NCBI GenBank assembly: GCA_958430865.1
Contig: CAUDNR010004220.1
Span: 5,297 to 57,065 of the forward strand
Direction: 5' to 3'
DNA: 51,769 nt
Origin: Entrophospora sp. SA101
Lineage: Eukaryota > Glomeromycota > Glomeromycetes > Entrophosporales > Entrophosporaceae
Below are positions 11,199 to 22,684 of this stretch, one piece after another. The position numbers and the translations under genes are program-made. Below the pieces are notes generated by a model. It searched no databases. It saw nothing but the letters and a program-made list of their open reading frames with translations, and was not told the origin of the DNA. How positions within the stretch are numbered: the first letter of the stretch is position 1; each line of letters opens with the position of its first letter.

Positions 11199-11858
11199 GA
11201 TATATATAAATTGAGCTCATAATATATTTCAAAGTAGATTACGAAAACAAGCAAGAGTAATTTTGGTACGTTTAGGATTACACACTCGAGACACCTTATT
11301 GTCAAATATAAGTGGTTAAATTTATTAATTTTAAAAATTTTAAAGGAATTAATCTTGTGTATCAAAAAAGTGTGATACAAAATTACCTTAAAAATCACGC
11401 CCACTTTGTTTTCATCGTACAGATTGTCCACTAGGATTCTAGTGATATAAAAAAGTATATTATAAATATAAACCAAAAACCAAACCAACCATCATCATCA
11501 ATTTAATTTTCATTTATTTTTGTTTTTTTTTTTTTTTTTTTTTGACACCCTCCATTTCAATCCAACCACTCATTCTTCATTTTTACTATTCATTTTTTTA
11601 TTGGATTAGAAAAAATAAATATTAACTTACAGGTAAAATTTAAATCTAAATTAAACTAAATTAATTTAGAGTTATTATTCATTAACTTCTCTCAAATTAT
11701 AAACATAATGTCACTAACTACTCTTCAAACTTATAATTTTCACAGTAATCGATATTGTTATTACACTTAGAAATATTTATATAAACAATAGAAGAAATAA
11801 TAATAATATAATAGTAAAATCAACACATAAAAAGAAACGAAAGATAGATAGATAATAG
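11199..11858. promoter_or_regulatory. Upstream region of HAP2
   Basis: AT-rich region before the HAP2 start. It holds a 21-nt poly-T run (about 11523-11543), common in fungal promoters, and an ATTGG (inverted CCAAT) at 11601-11605, 254 bp before the ATG. HAP complexes bind CCAAT, so self-regulation is possible, but one 5-bp match is expected by chance. The minus-strand open frame here runs opposite the relic and looks like a shadow. Confidence 0.3.
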
Positions 11859-12700
11859 ATGAAAAATATGGACATTAAATTATCACCACTACAAAAATCT
11901 AAAGAAAATAATGAAGAGCAAAGATTATCATCGATCGAAACACGAGTTATTAATGGTCATCAACATCAACAACAACAAGAATCTGATAGACAAGAACAAC
12001 AGCAACAAACAGAGCAACAACAGCATCCACAATATGATAATATTTCTTATACTAACCTCGCTCATCCAAATGCACCTGTTGTAGTAAATACGGTATTTAT
12101 TTATTTAAAAAAAAAATTACTATTATTTATTATTATTTATTACTATTATTGTTATTATTCTTTTGAAGTAATATATTGTGGCTTACACGATATTATTTTG
12201 ATTATAACTATTATTATTAGGGACTTCAAAATGATCCAACGAAAACTAATCCAAATCCAAATGCCTTCAATACAGCAGTTGCTTATGCTCATGCTCAACC
12301 CTATGGCTTGGTAAATATTGCGAGAATTATGATAATAATTTCTTTTCTTATATTCAAGTAAATATTTATTTAATATTTATTTGTTTACTTATTTAATTAT
12401 TTTTAGCTTATGAGCCCTGGTCCTCCTTCACCATTTACAGTTATTGGCACTTCAAATACTCAAACTGCACCTCAGTCATCATCCACAGGAATTGAAGAAC
12501 AAGAAGAACCGTTATATGTTAATGCTAAACAAGTAATATGATTTGATTAGATTTAATTAAAATTTTTTTAAAAAAATTTTTTACTGATGATGATAATAAT
12601 AATAGTACCATAGAATTTTAAAACGAAGAGCAGCCAGAGCTAAATTAGAGTCTGAAAATAAAATAAATAGAGGTCGAAAGGTTGGTTAAATGATTATTAT

Positions 12701-12741
<41 letters not shown>

Positions 12742-13063
12742 TAACTTTTATTTTTTACTTTTATAAAATATTAAATATTAGAAATATCTTCACGAGTCTC
12801 GTCATAAGCATGCAATGAGGCGTCCACGTGGACCTGGCGGGAGATTTCTCACAGCATCAGAAATTGCAGAGTTAGAAAGAAAAAAGAAACCAGAGGATGT
12901 TGCTCAAGAACTACAATTGGGAGATCAGCAACAGCATCATCGTCAAGATGATCAATATCATGAAACATCTAACAATAACAGATCGGAAAAAATGAATATT
13001 AATAATAATAATAATAATAATATGATGTTAATTGAAAATGGTGTAAAGCAAGAAATGACATAA
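11859..13063 (+). CDS. HAP2: HAP2 / NF-YA, CCAAT-binding factor subunit A
   Basis: DNA-contacting subunit of the nuclear HAP/NF-Y complex, which binds CCAAT boxes together with the histone-fold subunits HAP3 and HAP5. Five exons, 11859-12092, 12221-12310, 12407-12532, 12606-12680 and 12782-13063, give about 268 residues, and all four introns are phase 0. Residues 1-80 are polar and Gln-rich. The conserved core begins at EEPLYVNAKQ (141-150) and continues as YHRILKRRAARAKLE, the A1 helix that binds HAP3/HAP5. An intron separates Q and Y. The A2 DNA-contact part reads KYLHESRHKHAMRRPRGPGG and is complete. The C-terminal tail holds a poly-Asn run. The start ATG opens exon 1 with stops upstream. 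The fourth intron contains an ATC microsatellite and starts GTTGGT, a less common donor. Confidence 0.95.
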
Positions 13064-14864
13064 TAACAGACTTTTATTATTATTACCTTTCAGTTTTTTT
13101 TTTCTTTTCTTTAAAAAAATATCATTTTCATTGCATACATAGACTTTTTTTTTTTAATTTGATTGTTAAATGGTGAGGTGTGTTGCCTTGTCTTTTTAAT
13201 TGATAAATTTTTTTAGATTATTTATTTGAAATAAAAACCGATTCTTTAAAATAATATAAATATATTATTAATATTTAATATTATGGGGGGGGGGATTTCT
13301 GAATTAATTTTTTTTTAAATGCCAATAATAATATTAATAAATCAAACAGAAAAAAATAGTAGCAGCTATTTGATTGATTAAAATAAATAAATATTATTTA
13401 TTATCTATAAATCACACACATTACTATAAATTTAACGTCCTACTACATTTTAATTTTAAATAAATTAAAGCTTCTTGTTGTGGACAAGGTGTACGATCAC
13501 CACCACCACCATCCCTTCCTCACAAGGACGCTCAGTTAAAGGATTAACGCAACAGGTGATACAGCTACTTCTACTCCAAGTAAACTCTCGAAATTTAAAA
13601 ATTTAATCTATTCGAACTTTATAATAAAACAATAAATACATATTTTATATTAAAAAAATTTTTTACTTTTGTGTCAAGGATCAATTTCTATTGGATCGAT
13701 ATCTAAAGCAGAAGCCTCCGGGACTTAATTACCTTTCTTTTAAGTCCCTCCTCTTGTAATTTTATTACGAAGCCTCTTAGATATAGATATAGGCATCGAC
13801 ATATGCATAAATAAAATTCGTGTTAAAGAATAGATTTTTTCGCTTAATTGTAACAAAGGAAAACTTACTCAATAATCGTCAACTTCATGACATATCTAAT
13901 TATAATTTAAAGGAATATGAATATATCAATTAATGTAATAACCCCCAATTAATCAAAGAAAAATTTTAAATTTTTTTTTTTTTTACTTTTGAAATTATAA
14001 GATAAATATTATCTTTTTTCTTTTTTAATTTTCCAAAAAAAAATTAATCAACCCAAATCAGGTGACATCCGTATAACATAATAATAATAATAAGTGTAAA
14101 GTACATAATATGTACACACACATAAGTTTTAGAAACAATTGTAGTGGAAGATGGTGTTTATGTCACACTGGCAAACAAAAATCCTGATTCTCAAACAACA
14201 AAAACCCTAACATTTGTGAAAAGATACTAGCTGATGACGACGCTGATTTCATTAAATGATGTAGTGGTAAATTCAATCGTAAACCATTGATAATAATATT
14301 TAGTTAAATCAATTTTTTGTATGCTTATTGGCATCAGAAAAACTATTCTACGTATATCATATACAATTATAAGAGTAACGTATTAAAAAATATACCTACC
14401 TACTACTACAATTATATTACAATTATATCAAACCTTATCGGATACCGATCGAATATTCTATTGCATAATGTAACCATAAATCTCTGATATTTTGTTAATT
14501 ATTCCTTTTTTTAGAAATAAATGATTTACATTCAAAACAAACGGCGCCGATAAAAATATTAAAGGTTTTTAAAGGTTCTAGATTCAAAATATTTTACAAG
14601 TTAGTGTAACTTCATCTGAAGATAATCTGAACTTAAATTTACCAATTTATAATTTGTACAAACTTTATTTTTATTAAAAGAATCAAACAGTATAAATATG
14701 ATCATGGTGAGAGCAAGATCGGTTTGACTCACTAGAGCCAAAGTCTCTTTATTTTCTTATAAAACAATAAAAACAACAAATTCTAATCAATTTGTATGAA
14801 AATTTTTGTTCATATTGATTATTTAACGAAAAAATAAATTAATTTTATAAAAAACAAAAAAATT
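13064..14864. other. Intergenic: HAP2 3' flank and BIM1-like gene upstream region
   Basis: Contains a G10 run (13285-13294). A short minus-strand frame (13465-13584) with CITCCVNPLTERPCEEG could be a terminal exon of an unknown small protein, but it is unsupported. Close to the next gene are a TATA-like TATAAATA (14691-14698, about 170 bp before the ATG) and a TGACTCA word (14725-14731) that matches Gcn4/AP-1 sites. Both are candidate promoter elements only. Confidence 0.35.
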
Positions 14865-15592
14865 ATGAATTCTTTTACTACCACTACAAGATTCTCTTCT
14901 CTTTTTATGACCGTTTTATTTTACTTCGTCATCTTCAATTCTTATAATGAAGTTGATGCCCATTTTCGCTTTGCGTTTCCTCCAACTAGAAGTTCTAATT
15001 TAACATTCACCGCTATTCCTCCTTGCGGTGGAGCTGACTTTAATAGTAGTTCACTCACTAATTTTCCAATTAGTAAGTTTTTTTTACCATAATTTATTGT
15101 CATCATCATCATCATTATTGATAAATTAATTAATCAAAATATTTTTATTTTTTTAGAGGGTGGCCAAGCCATAGTTTATATTGGACATGGAGAAGGAGAC
15201 TTTATAATTAATTATTATGATACTCCAGTATCAGGTAGCATATCTATATCTATCTGACTATCTATATCTACACATATGTAACATACAATTATATTATAAT
15301 TACAGAACTTCAGACTGTTAACGTCACAGAAGGTAAAGGAGGTATGAATTATACAGCATCCATTGATTTTTCAAAAACAAATGCAACAGTCGGTAGTCAT
15401 GGCATACTCCAAGCCATATTCAAATCATCAACCAACGCCTCAGTTATTTGGTATAATTGTGCTGATATCAATATTGTCGAGCAAGCGAAAACAAGTAGCG
15501 CCACTAAATCTATAATCCAATTCTTTGAACAGCATTCTCTTCTTCTTATATTCTCTTTTAGTGTCATATTTTCTTGGAGTTGGAATTATTAA
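14865..15592 (+). CDS. GPI-anchored BIM1-like copper-binding (X325 LPMO-like) protein
   Basis: Three exons (14865-15072, 15157-15234, 15306-15592; introns in phase 1) encode about 190 residues. Residues 1-32 are a signal peptide (hydrophobic FMTVLFYFVIF), and cleavage after VDA leaves His33 as the first residue of HFRFAFPPTR. An N-terminal His followed by an aromatic/Pro-rich start is the hallmark of X325/BIM1-like proteins, which bind copper through that His and resemble LPMOs without proven polysaccharide cleavage. Two cysteines (PPCGG, WYNCAD) may form a disulfide. Several N-glycosylation sequons (NLT, NVT, NYT, NAT, NAS) are present. The C-terminus is a short hydrophobic tail ending SWSWNY, a typical GPI-anchor signal. 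The likely site is the cell surface or wall, with copper handling inferred from the family. The start is the first ATG before the signal peptide. Confidence 0.88.
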
Positions 15593-16507
15593 TCATGTGA
15601 TATATTTTATACATTACATACCTCTTTTTACCAAACTGATATCAAATTTAAATTTATAGTATTATTTATTACTTTATTTATCTTTCTATTTTTATGAATA
15701 TTTTATTAATTTTTTTTTGTAGTTTGGATCATTATGTTAAAAAATAAATTTTATGATTATTAATAATGAATTGAAAAAATATCGTGTTTTTCTCCCACAT
15801 AGCTATGAATAGACAATAATAGTTGGACTGTTTTTTTCAAGAATATCAGTTAACCGAAACTTGTAATATTGTACCGTTCTATCTATATTCTTTTAATCAA
15901 AATATAAAAATATAAATTCAATAAGGATTGTTTTTTTTTCGGAGACTTGATTTCATTGGCTTGGAGAATTATTTTTCCTTTTATTGCTTTTTAAATTATT
16001 GAGATATATATTAATAATAATCTGGAGGACCTTCATCTACTCCACAATTAGACTATTTACCAAACACATGACACATATTACACTGTATTTTTTTTTTTAG
16101 ATTTTAAAGGTTGAAACTATCAACTTTTCGTAGTAATATAACTTCTAAAGGCTTAAGGTTAGCTTTTTATCTTTTTAAAATCAATATAATACATTTATTT
16201 GTTGATACCGGCCGCAACTTTTAATGAATGATTATGATACCTGGTCGCAACCGCTTTTGCAACCATTTTGTTTCCTTTTTTGTATTGTGACATGGAGCAT
16301 TAATTATACACGAGTCTATTCGTTCATATAAGTTCTATAATATATATATATATTTCACTTAATTTTTCAACAAATGATACTAATAAATGCATATGGAAAT
16401 CTTTTTTACTGGCATTAATACAAAAATAAAAGTGAAGAGTTTAAGAATAATGTCATAACGGTAATAACGAATCAAATTCACTTTTATGTCGGATTTTATT
16501 ATACATA
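15593..16507. other. 3' flank and intergenic sequence, no gene seen
   Basis: AT-rich sequence after the BIM1-like gene. No domain, RNA or element could be identified. Confidence 0.4.
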
Positions 16508-17061
16508 TTTTTTTTGTGTTTCAAAAAAAAGGACGCGCACAAAAAAATCACATATCTCAACAATTATGCAAGATAGATAAACAAAACTAGATTCATTTAA
16601 AACCTTATCAAATACCTTATTAAACAAAAAAATAAAAAAATAAATAAGAAATTATATCACTGTTTTTTTCTAAAAGCAACTCACATTTCTGTTTCATAGA
16701 CATAATAATATTTTTGGTTGTTTCCTGAGGAATTCTTCGACCATAAATTTCTTCAATTCGTCAACATTTCTTGGCATCCTTTTTCAACGTTATTTTTATG
16801 ATATACCGCATATTTTCAATGGGATTAAGATCAGGACTGTTGGATGACCAGTCTATTATGCAAATTCTTTTTTCAGAAATGAAAGTTTTTGTAACGCATG
16901 ATGTGTGCTTTGTATCATTATCCTGTTACAAACACCATTTAATAAACATATTTACAATCGTTTGCGTTTATTAAAATTCAAACAAGATACCCAATCGTTT
17001 TTTGTTATGTGAAAATTTTTTTTTTAATTTACATTTTGGTGCCTTTTTTTTGAAACACAGT
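16508..17061 (-). mobile_element. Internally deleted Tc1/mariner element
   Basis: A perfect 17-bp inverted repeat, CCTTTTTTTTGAAACAC and its complement, lies at 17042-17058 and 16516-16532, close to TA dinucleotides as expected for Tc1/mariner insertion. Between the ends, the minus strand keeps only the 3' part of a transposase: QDNDTKHTS, then SNSPDLNPIENMRYI, matching the second Asp and the final acidic residue region of the DDE domain. A stop precedes the QDN block and another follows, and the N-terminal DNA-binding part is missing. Confidence 0.78.
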
Positions 17062-18695
17062 ATAAAAACAAAGGAATACCCCCGTATCTAATCAAATTAG
17101 ACCGCCTTTTTCCCCATGTGGCTGTTATAACATTCAATAGTTATAACCACACTTCAATAAGAAAATTATAGTGAATCGTCACAAAGATATCTACGACACC
17201 AAATCTATTATTATTTGTTATCCGTGATTCCCATTATCTTTTATACTAACATTTTTGTTAATATTGTTATTATTATTATGATTTCTAGTACTATTATTAT
17301 TATAATTATGATTTTACTTTTATTGCTTTTCATACTAATATATTCGTTAATACCAAACGTATTTCTGTATTTAAAACCTCCTGACAACGTGTTTTCCCAT
17401 ATTTTTTCTTTGGTTAAATCATTCATATTTACCATGACATTACATAAGATTTTAAAGGTCTTTGGTATAATTCCTTTTATCAGATCAATGAATGTGAGTT
17501 GGTTTTCATCTCAAATATGTTTTTCCATAAACATATTTTCGAGAGCCAACTGGTACTGATTTTATTATATTAATTAATATACACTGTGAATCATCGCACG
17601 CTACACTATTCAGCCTTATACTGATCTTACTTTAATAATAATAACATTTGTTTTAAAAGATTGAATTCATTATAAAATTCATTAATAATTATTTTAAAGG
17701 CAATTTGATCATTTTTACAAATTCATCAGGATCATTACCATTTTTTTTCACGATATTGATACTTGTATAAAACCAAGGAATAAAAATTGTATACCATCTA
17801 AAATTAATTTAATTTATATTAAAAAACAAAATAATGATAATTATATTGATTGGGATTTTGTAACTTCAGTAAACTAAAATCATATTTGCTTCCATTTCAA
17901 TTGGTTTTATTATTTTATATGATGCATCTTCAGGCTTTCTATCAGTATGTTATTTAAGAATTATAACATTTAGAACATATTTTTTCACTTATATTTAATT
18001 CATAATTCCTTAATAGTTAAGACTTTTCTTGTTCTGAAATATTTTGCCACTTAAAGCCATCTTTTTCTATTTTGCAAACCAACGGTATTTTAGTAATGAC
18101 TTGCAATCAAAGAATAAAATTTGTTACTTCAAATGAATCAGACAGGGTGGATCAGGGAATGTTGAAGTGAAAAAAAAGAGTATACTTGTAAAATTTGGGA
18201 AGATTGTTATTTAGTGTCTTTCTCCCACCTCATAAGTGTAACTCATTGTTCATTCTAAAACAATTGAGACATAATATAATGTAGTTTATAAAATTTTAAC
18301 TCAATTTGATTTAGTTGAAATTGAACTTGTGAAGATTTGTCACTTCAATTAGTAAAAATCGATTTTGACCAGTTTGAACTGATTTTTCTAAAGAATCAAT
18401 ATTTATTTGTTAGCATTAGAATTAGTTTTATGTGTATATATCAAGTATAAAATATCTATTCAAATGCTTAATGAGTGGTTTGCAATTTTTAAAAAGAATT
18501 GTGTAACAGTTGATATGTCTCAATTCAGGAGGGGTCTAATTAAAGGTTGCACTATATAAATAATAATACAAATATAAATAAGAAATGAAAGTATGAATAT
18601 AATACACATAATATCGCAATATATATATTTACCATTACATTGTTGATATTAATGAAGTTGTAGGGTCCTGACTACTCTAAAAATCCAAGACTTTA
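17062..18695. other. Intergenic region downstream of the kelch-kinase gene
   Basis: Two opposing frames at 17215-17559 are Ile/Leu runs from AT-rich sequence and are not credible genes. The part next to the kinase stop (18255-18684) is homologous to the sequence after the kinase pseudogene at 26820-27204, so it belongs to the duplicated gene unit. Its copy in the right arm is 33086-33515. Confidence 0.6.
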
Positions 18696-21639
18696 TCAAA
18701 TTTGCAGTAAACCAATACTAGGCCCTGTTGAATTATTACTGGGACACCCAAAAGAACTACTGCCTTCATTTTTTTGTTGCTCATTATTTTCCCCATTATC
18801 AACTATATCAACCATATTTGAGCCTGAAATTTTTCCAAGCATTGTTTCAACATATTGAATATCAGGTCTGTCTTTTGGGTCATCCTGCCAACATGCTAAA
18901 CACAAGTAAATGATTAACAATAATTAATGCATATAAATATATATATATATTTTACCTTTGTACAAATTAATGTATTCATCAAGTGTATTAGGAATAGGTT
19001 CTTCACGAGTTCCTTTAGAAATATGAAGTGATAAAGTATGTTGTTGATGTTGATCCAGATTACTAAAAGGTGGTCGGTTACTAGTCAATTCCCATAATAA
19101 AACACCCACACTATATACATCTGATTTTTTATTTGGTCTATATACTTTATTATTGTTGTCCTTGAAACATTGTGGGTCAATATAAGGTACTATCCCTGCC
19201 ATTTTGAATGTTGAAGAGGTTGTAGATTCATGTATTTTACGGGAAAGTCCAAAATCAGCCAATTTTATTGTTTTTTGGTGAACCAAGAAATTATTTGAAT
19301 GCTTTTCAAAAAAGATAAACATTATTAAATATAAATTTTTTTTAAAATAATAAATTTATGTATATAATATGTAGTTATTTAGTTACCAAATCTTGATGGA
19401 TAATGTTGTTTTTATGTAAACATGAAACAGCTGATGCAATCTCAGATGCAAATTTCAGCTTTAGATCCCAACTGATTGATTCAACCTTTTCTTGTAGGTA
19501 GCTTCTTAGTGTTCCACTATCTGCATACTCAAGGACCAATAAATATTTCTCTTTGTCTTTATATATAAATATAAATATTAGTTAATGGAAAAAATTCAAA
19601 ACAGAAAACAATTTAAACAAACCTTCTTTCTTAGTGACACCATAAAAACGAATAATATTTTGATGGTAGTCAACTTTACGCAATAATCTTAACTAATTGG
19701 GCCAATTATTATTGTTAGTTGAAAATTTTTTTTTTTAATCTATAACAAAAAATATATTGAAATTTACCTCATTAATAACTTCTTTCATATGTGTTATACT
19801 GTATTTATAGGATTTCAAGGCAAAAGTACTACTATTGTTATATATTGCTTTATAAACTTTTCCAAAACCACCTGAACCAATTTTTTGGGTATTTTTAAAG
19901 TCACTATATTTATAAAAATTAATGTGTTCATTCTGAATTGCCTCATTGATCCATTCTAACCAATTATCCATAGGTTTATCAACAATTACTTTTTTTTCAT
20001 CACTATTGCTGTTGGCGTTATCATCATTGTTTGAAATGATTTCAATATTACTAATATTTTCATTTTCATTTTCATTTTCATTTTCATTTTCATTATGAGC
20101 TTGTTGATTTAATCCTCTGTCTTCTTCTTCATCATTAACAACATCACCATATAAAATAAATATAGAAATAAGAGCAATGATGAAGATTGCACCAGATATA
20201 ACCGACCCAATAATTATACCTAGCATACCAACACTGGTGGTGGTTGGTTCACTAACAGTGCCAGTAATGATTTTAGGATCAAATGTGTCCAACCATCTAT
20301 AATTATATTTGTCACTAATATCCAATAATAAAATATTTTGATAACCACCAAGAGCAGTAAAACCTTATTATTAATAAATATAAATAAAATTAATATAAAT
20401 GATATAAACAGATAATATATTTATGTATGAATTTTAAAAATTATTATCATAAGTTACCAAATGAGATTATCAAGTAATTTTTATACAAATTTGAAGTATG
20501 GTATCTATGATCTTGATCGATTAGATTAACAGGATAATTAGTAATATTTGTTGGAACCATCCATTGGAAAGGAGATTTTGTTACATCCAATATTGCTAAT
20601 TTATCTAATTTTTTAGTACCACCATACACAATTATCCTTCCATCAGGCGCTAAATATGTGCATATATAAATTAAAAAAATATATTTAATTAAATAATTAA
20701 TAATAAAATTAATTAATTTACTTAATACTGAAGAATGTCCATATCGTGTAGAAGGTATATCACCAATTGTTGTCTAATTTAATGAACCATTTATTAGTTT
20801 TTAGTTGAAATATTATTACTGATGATTATATAACTTACAATATTAGACCATGAATTTTGATTAATATTATACAAGTATATCTAAACATAATATGTATTAT
20901 TAAAAAAATATAATATTCAAATTCCTTTTATTTTAATTAAATAATAAAAGAATAAATATAATATTACTTCAATTGCAGAAAGACCAAGGTAAATTATATT
21001 TTCATCATCCAACATATGATAATTGGAATAAGGTAGCTTTGTTATAGATGGACCATTATTACTTGGTGTTAAGGTTGTAAATATCAACTTTTTGGGATTG
21101 AATTTATATATATTTGGATCAAATCCAATGACTATATATGTGTTTCCATTATTATCTTGTGTATACATTGACGTCCCAGACTTTAACTGTAGTTGTCCAT
21201 CAGGGGTTACTGGAATCAATGTATCAAATGAATTTGTATTTATTGAATAAACTATGGATCCATAAGCTGTAGAAACAGGTACTGAATTTCTTTCTCCAGC
21301 TATAACATAAAGTGTGTCATTGTTAACTCCTCCTAATGCTAATGATGCACTATAAAATGGAGGGATTACTGGTTTTGGAACAATTAGTTTTATTGGTAAT
21401 GTTTGATTAAGTGAAAATGTTGTGGATAAATCTAGATAAATTATTTGGTTTGTATATTTTGAACTGACAGAATATCCTCCAAAATAATATAGTTTATCAT
21501 TTAACACTATTGAACTTTGAGAATATATATCTAATAATTGACCAGAAATAAAAAAACTGAAACTATCCAATAAAAATAAATTGAAAATTATTATTAATAA
21601 ATTTAATGATTTTAAATAGTTATGGTGACGATTATCCAT
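18696..21639 (-). CDS. Secreted-kelch / transmembrane / TKL-type kinase, left version
   Basis: Nine exons on the minus strand: 20968-21639, 20839-20880, 20722-20773, 20458-20649, 19768-20363, 19623-19692, 19387-19556, 18956-19301 and 18696-18895. Phases join throughout and give about 779 residues. Domains: signal peptide (LLIIIFNLFLLDSFSFFISG); kelch-like repeats with KLYYFGG, TLYVIAG and RIIVYGG; one membrane helix (GIIIGSVISGAIFIIALISI); a Glu-Asn hexanucleotide repeat; then a kinase with IGSGGFGKVYKA, ALKSY, HQDLHSNN, ADFGLSR and SDVYSVGVLLWEL. The layout suggests a receptor-like kinase with an extracellular kelch sensor. The catalytic motif is HQD, not HRD, while the Asp, the metal-binding Asn and DFG are kept. 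Exon 1 is specific to this version; exons 2-9 lie in the perfect arm. The function is inferred. Confidence 0.82.
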
Positions 21640-22078
21640 TTTTTTAAAAAAAATTGCAATATTAAAATAAACACCTTAAAAATGAATATTTATATATAGA
21701 AAATAAAATTAATTCGTAGTACGTGACTCGAGTAGTGAAATTTCGGTTGTGTTAGATTGAGTGAGTACCGTACACTTCGTGCAGTGAGTATAGTACGAAC
21801 CATTTTTTGGTAATGATAATTGTACTTACATGTGGGATTTATAATTGTACTTACTGTACTCAATCTCTAATTTTTTATGTTCGTTTCGTACTATACTCAA
21901 TGCACGAAGTGTACACTCACCTATCATAAATATCTGACCACTTGCGTTGTGTAACGTCAAATAAAAAAGTGCTTACTAAATAAAGTACGTTTTCTTAAAC
22001 AAAACCTTTCTCCTATACTAAGTAAACTCATATTTGATATCAAAACTCTATTACAAAAATTTCGCACAGTTTGGTATG

Positions 22079-22348
22079 GTATCAATTAAGGTTTCTAGTC
22101 CAAACTATTTCTCAAAGCCCAAACTAGTTTGGGCAATTTGGGCTTCTCAACATTTTCTATAAGCATGAACATCAAAAAACTATATGAATCAACTTGTTTT
22201 AACTTAAACAACTTTAAAATAATTTCGCCCAATTTCGGCTAATAACAAAAAGTAGTTTGGGCTTATAAAAAAATAATTTTTGCCCAAAGTATTTGGGCAA
22301 TTTCGGCTACTAATAGAAGCAGTTTCGACGAGAAACCTTAGTATCAAT
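22079..22348. mobile_element. hAT-type MITE nested in the Tc1 element
   Basis: Inverted ends TAAGGTTTCTAGTCCAAACT (22087-22106) and the complement of 22321-22340 match at 18 of 20. They lie between perfect 8-bp repeats GTATCAAT (22079-22086 and 22341-22348). The interior, about 22150-22270, is clearly related to the core of the MULE-like foldback element (TATAAGCATGAACAT, AATAATTTCGCC, TAGTTTGGGCTTA). Confidence 0.88.
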
Positions 22349-22684
22349 GGAAATATTTAGCAAATCATCCAAAAAAGCAAATTTCCGATTGAATTTTTAC
22401 ATGCAATAAAAGGTCAAATTTTTTTGTTGTAATGTATATTATTACCTTAATAAAACATGCTTAACGTAACGGATTACATATATTTACAATACGGTGTCAG
22501 CATAAATTAGTTTGTGAAAAGGTTTTAAAAAAGTCTCCGACCACCCCGTAATTTTTTGAAAAATAAAATTGATGCGCAAAGTCAATTTTTTTGATTTATG
22601 TTTGCAAGATCAATTTTTAACCAAATTAGATAATCTTTTTTTTATTTTAAAGCTTAAATTGCAGATTTTTTTAGTCAAAATAAT

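Larger units (their letters stand above)
1..20902 (+). repeat. Left arm of a 20.9-kb perfect inverted repeat
   Basis: Each base x pairs with the complement at 51770-x. I checked this at the window ends, at every gene, at the 21-nt poly-T run near 11523, at the G10 run at 13285-13294 and at several microsatellites. All coding features keep exact mirror coordinates, so there is no indel. Identity stops at 20903 (A here, G on the mirrored strand), inside intron 1 of the kelch-kinase gene. The arm starts at base 1, so the repeat is as long as the window allows. Confidence 0.97.

Noticed and set aside
11030..11488. Minus-strand open frame of about 150 residues before HAP2
   Set aside because: It overlaps, on the opposite strand, the zinc-ribbon part of the Fanzor-like relic, which has recognisable motifs; the frame itself has none.
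17215..17559. Hydrophobic open frame of about 114 residues, with an opposing frame of 64
   Set aside because: Runs of Ile, Leu and Phe on one strand and Ile/Lys on the other come from AT-rich repeats; there is no domain, start context or splice support.
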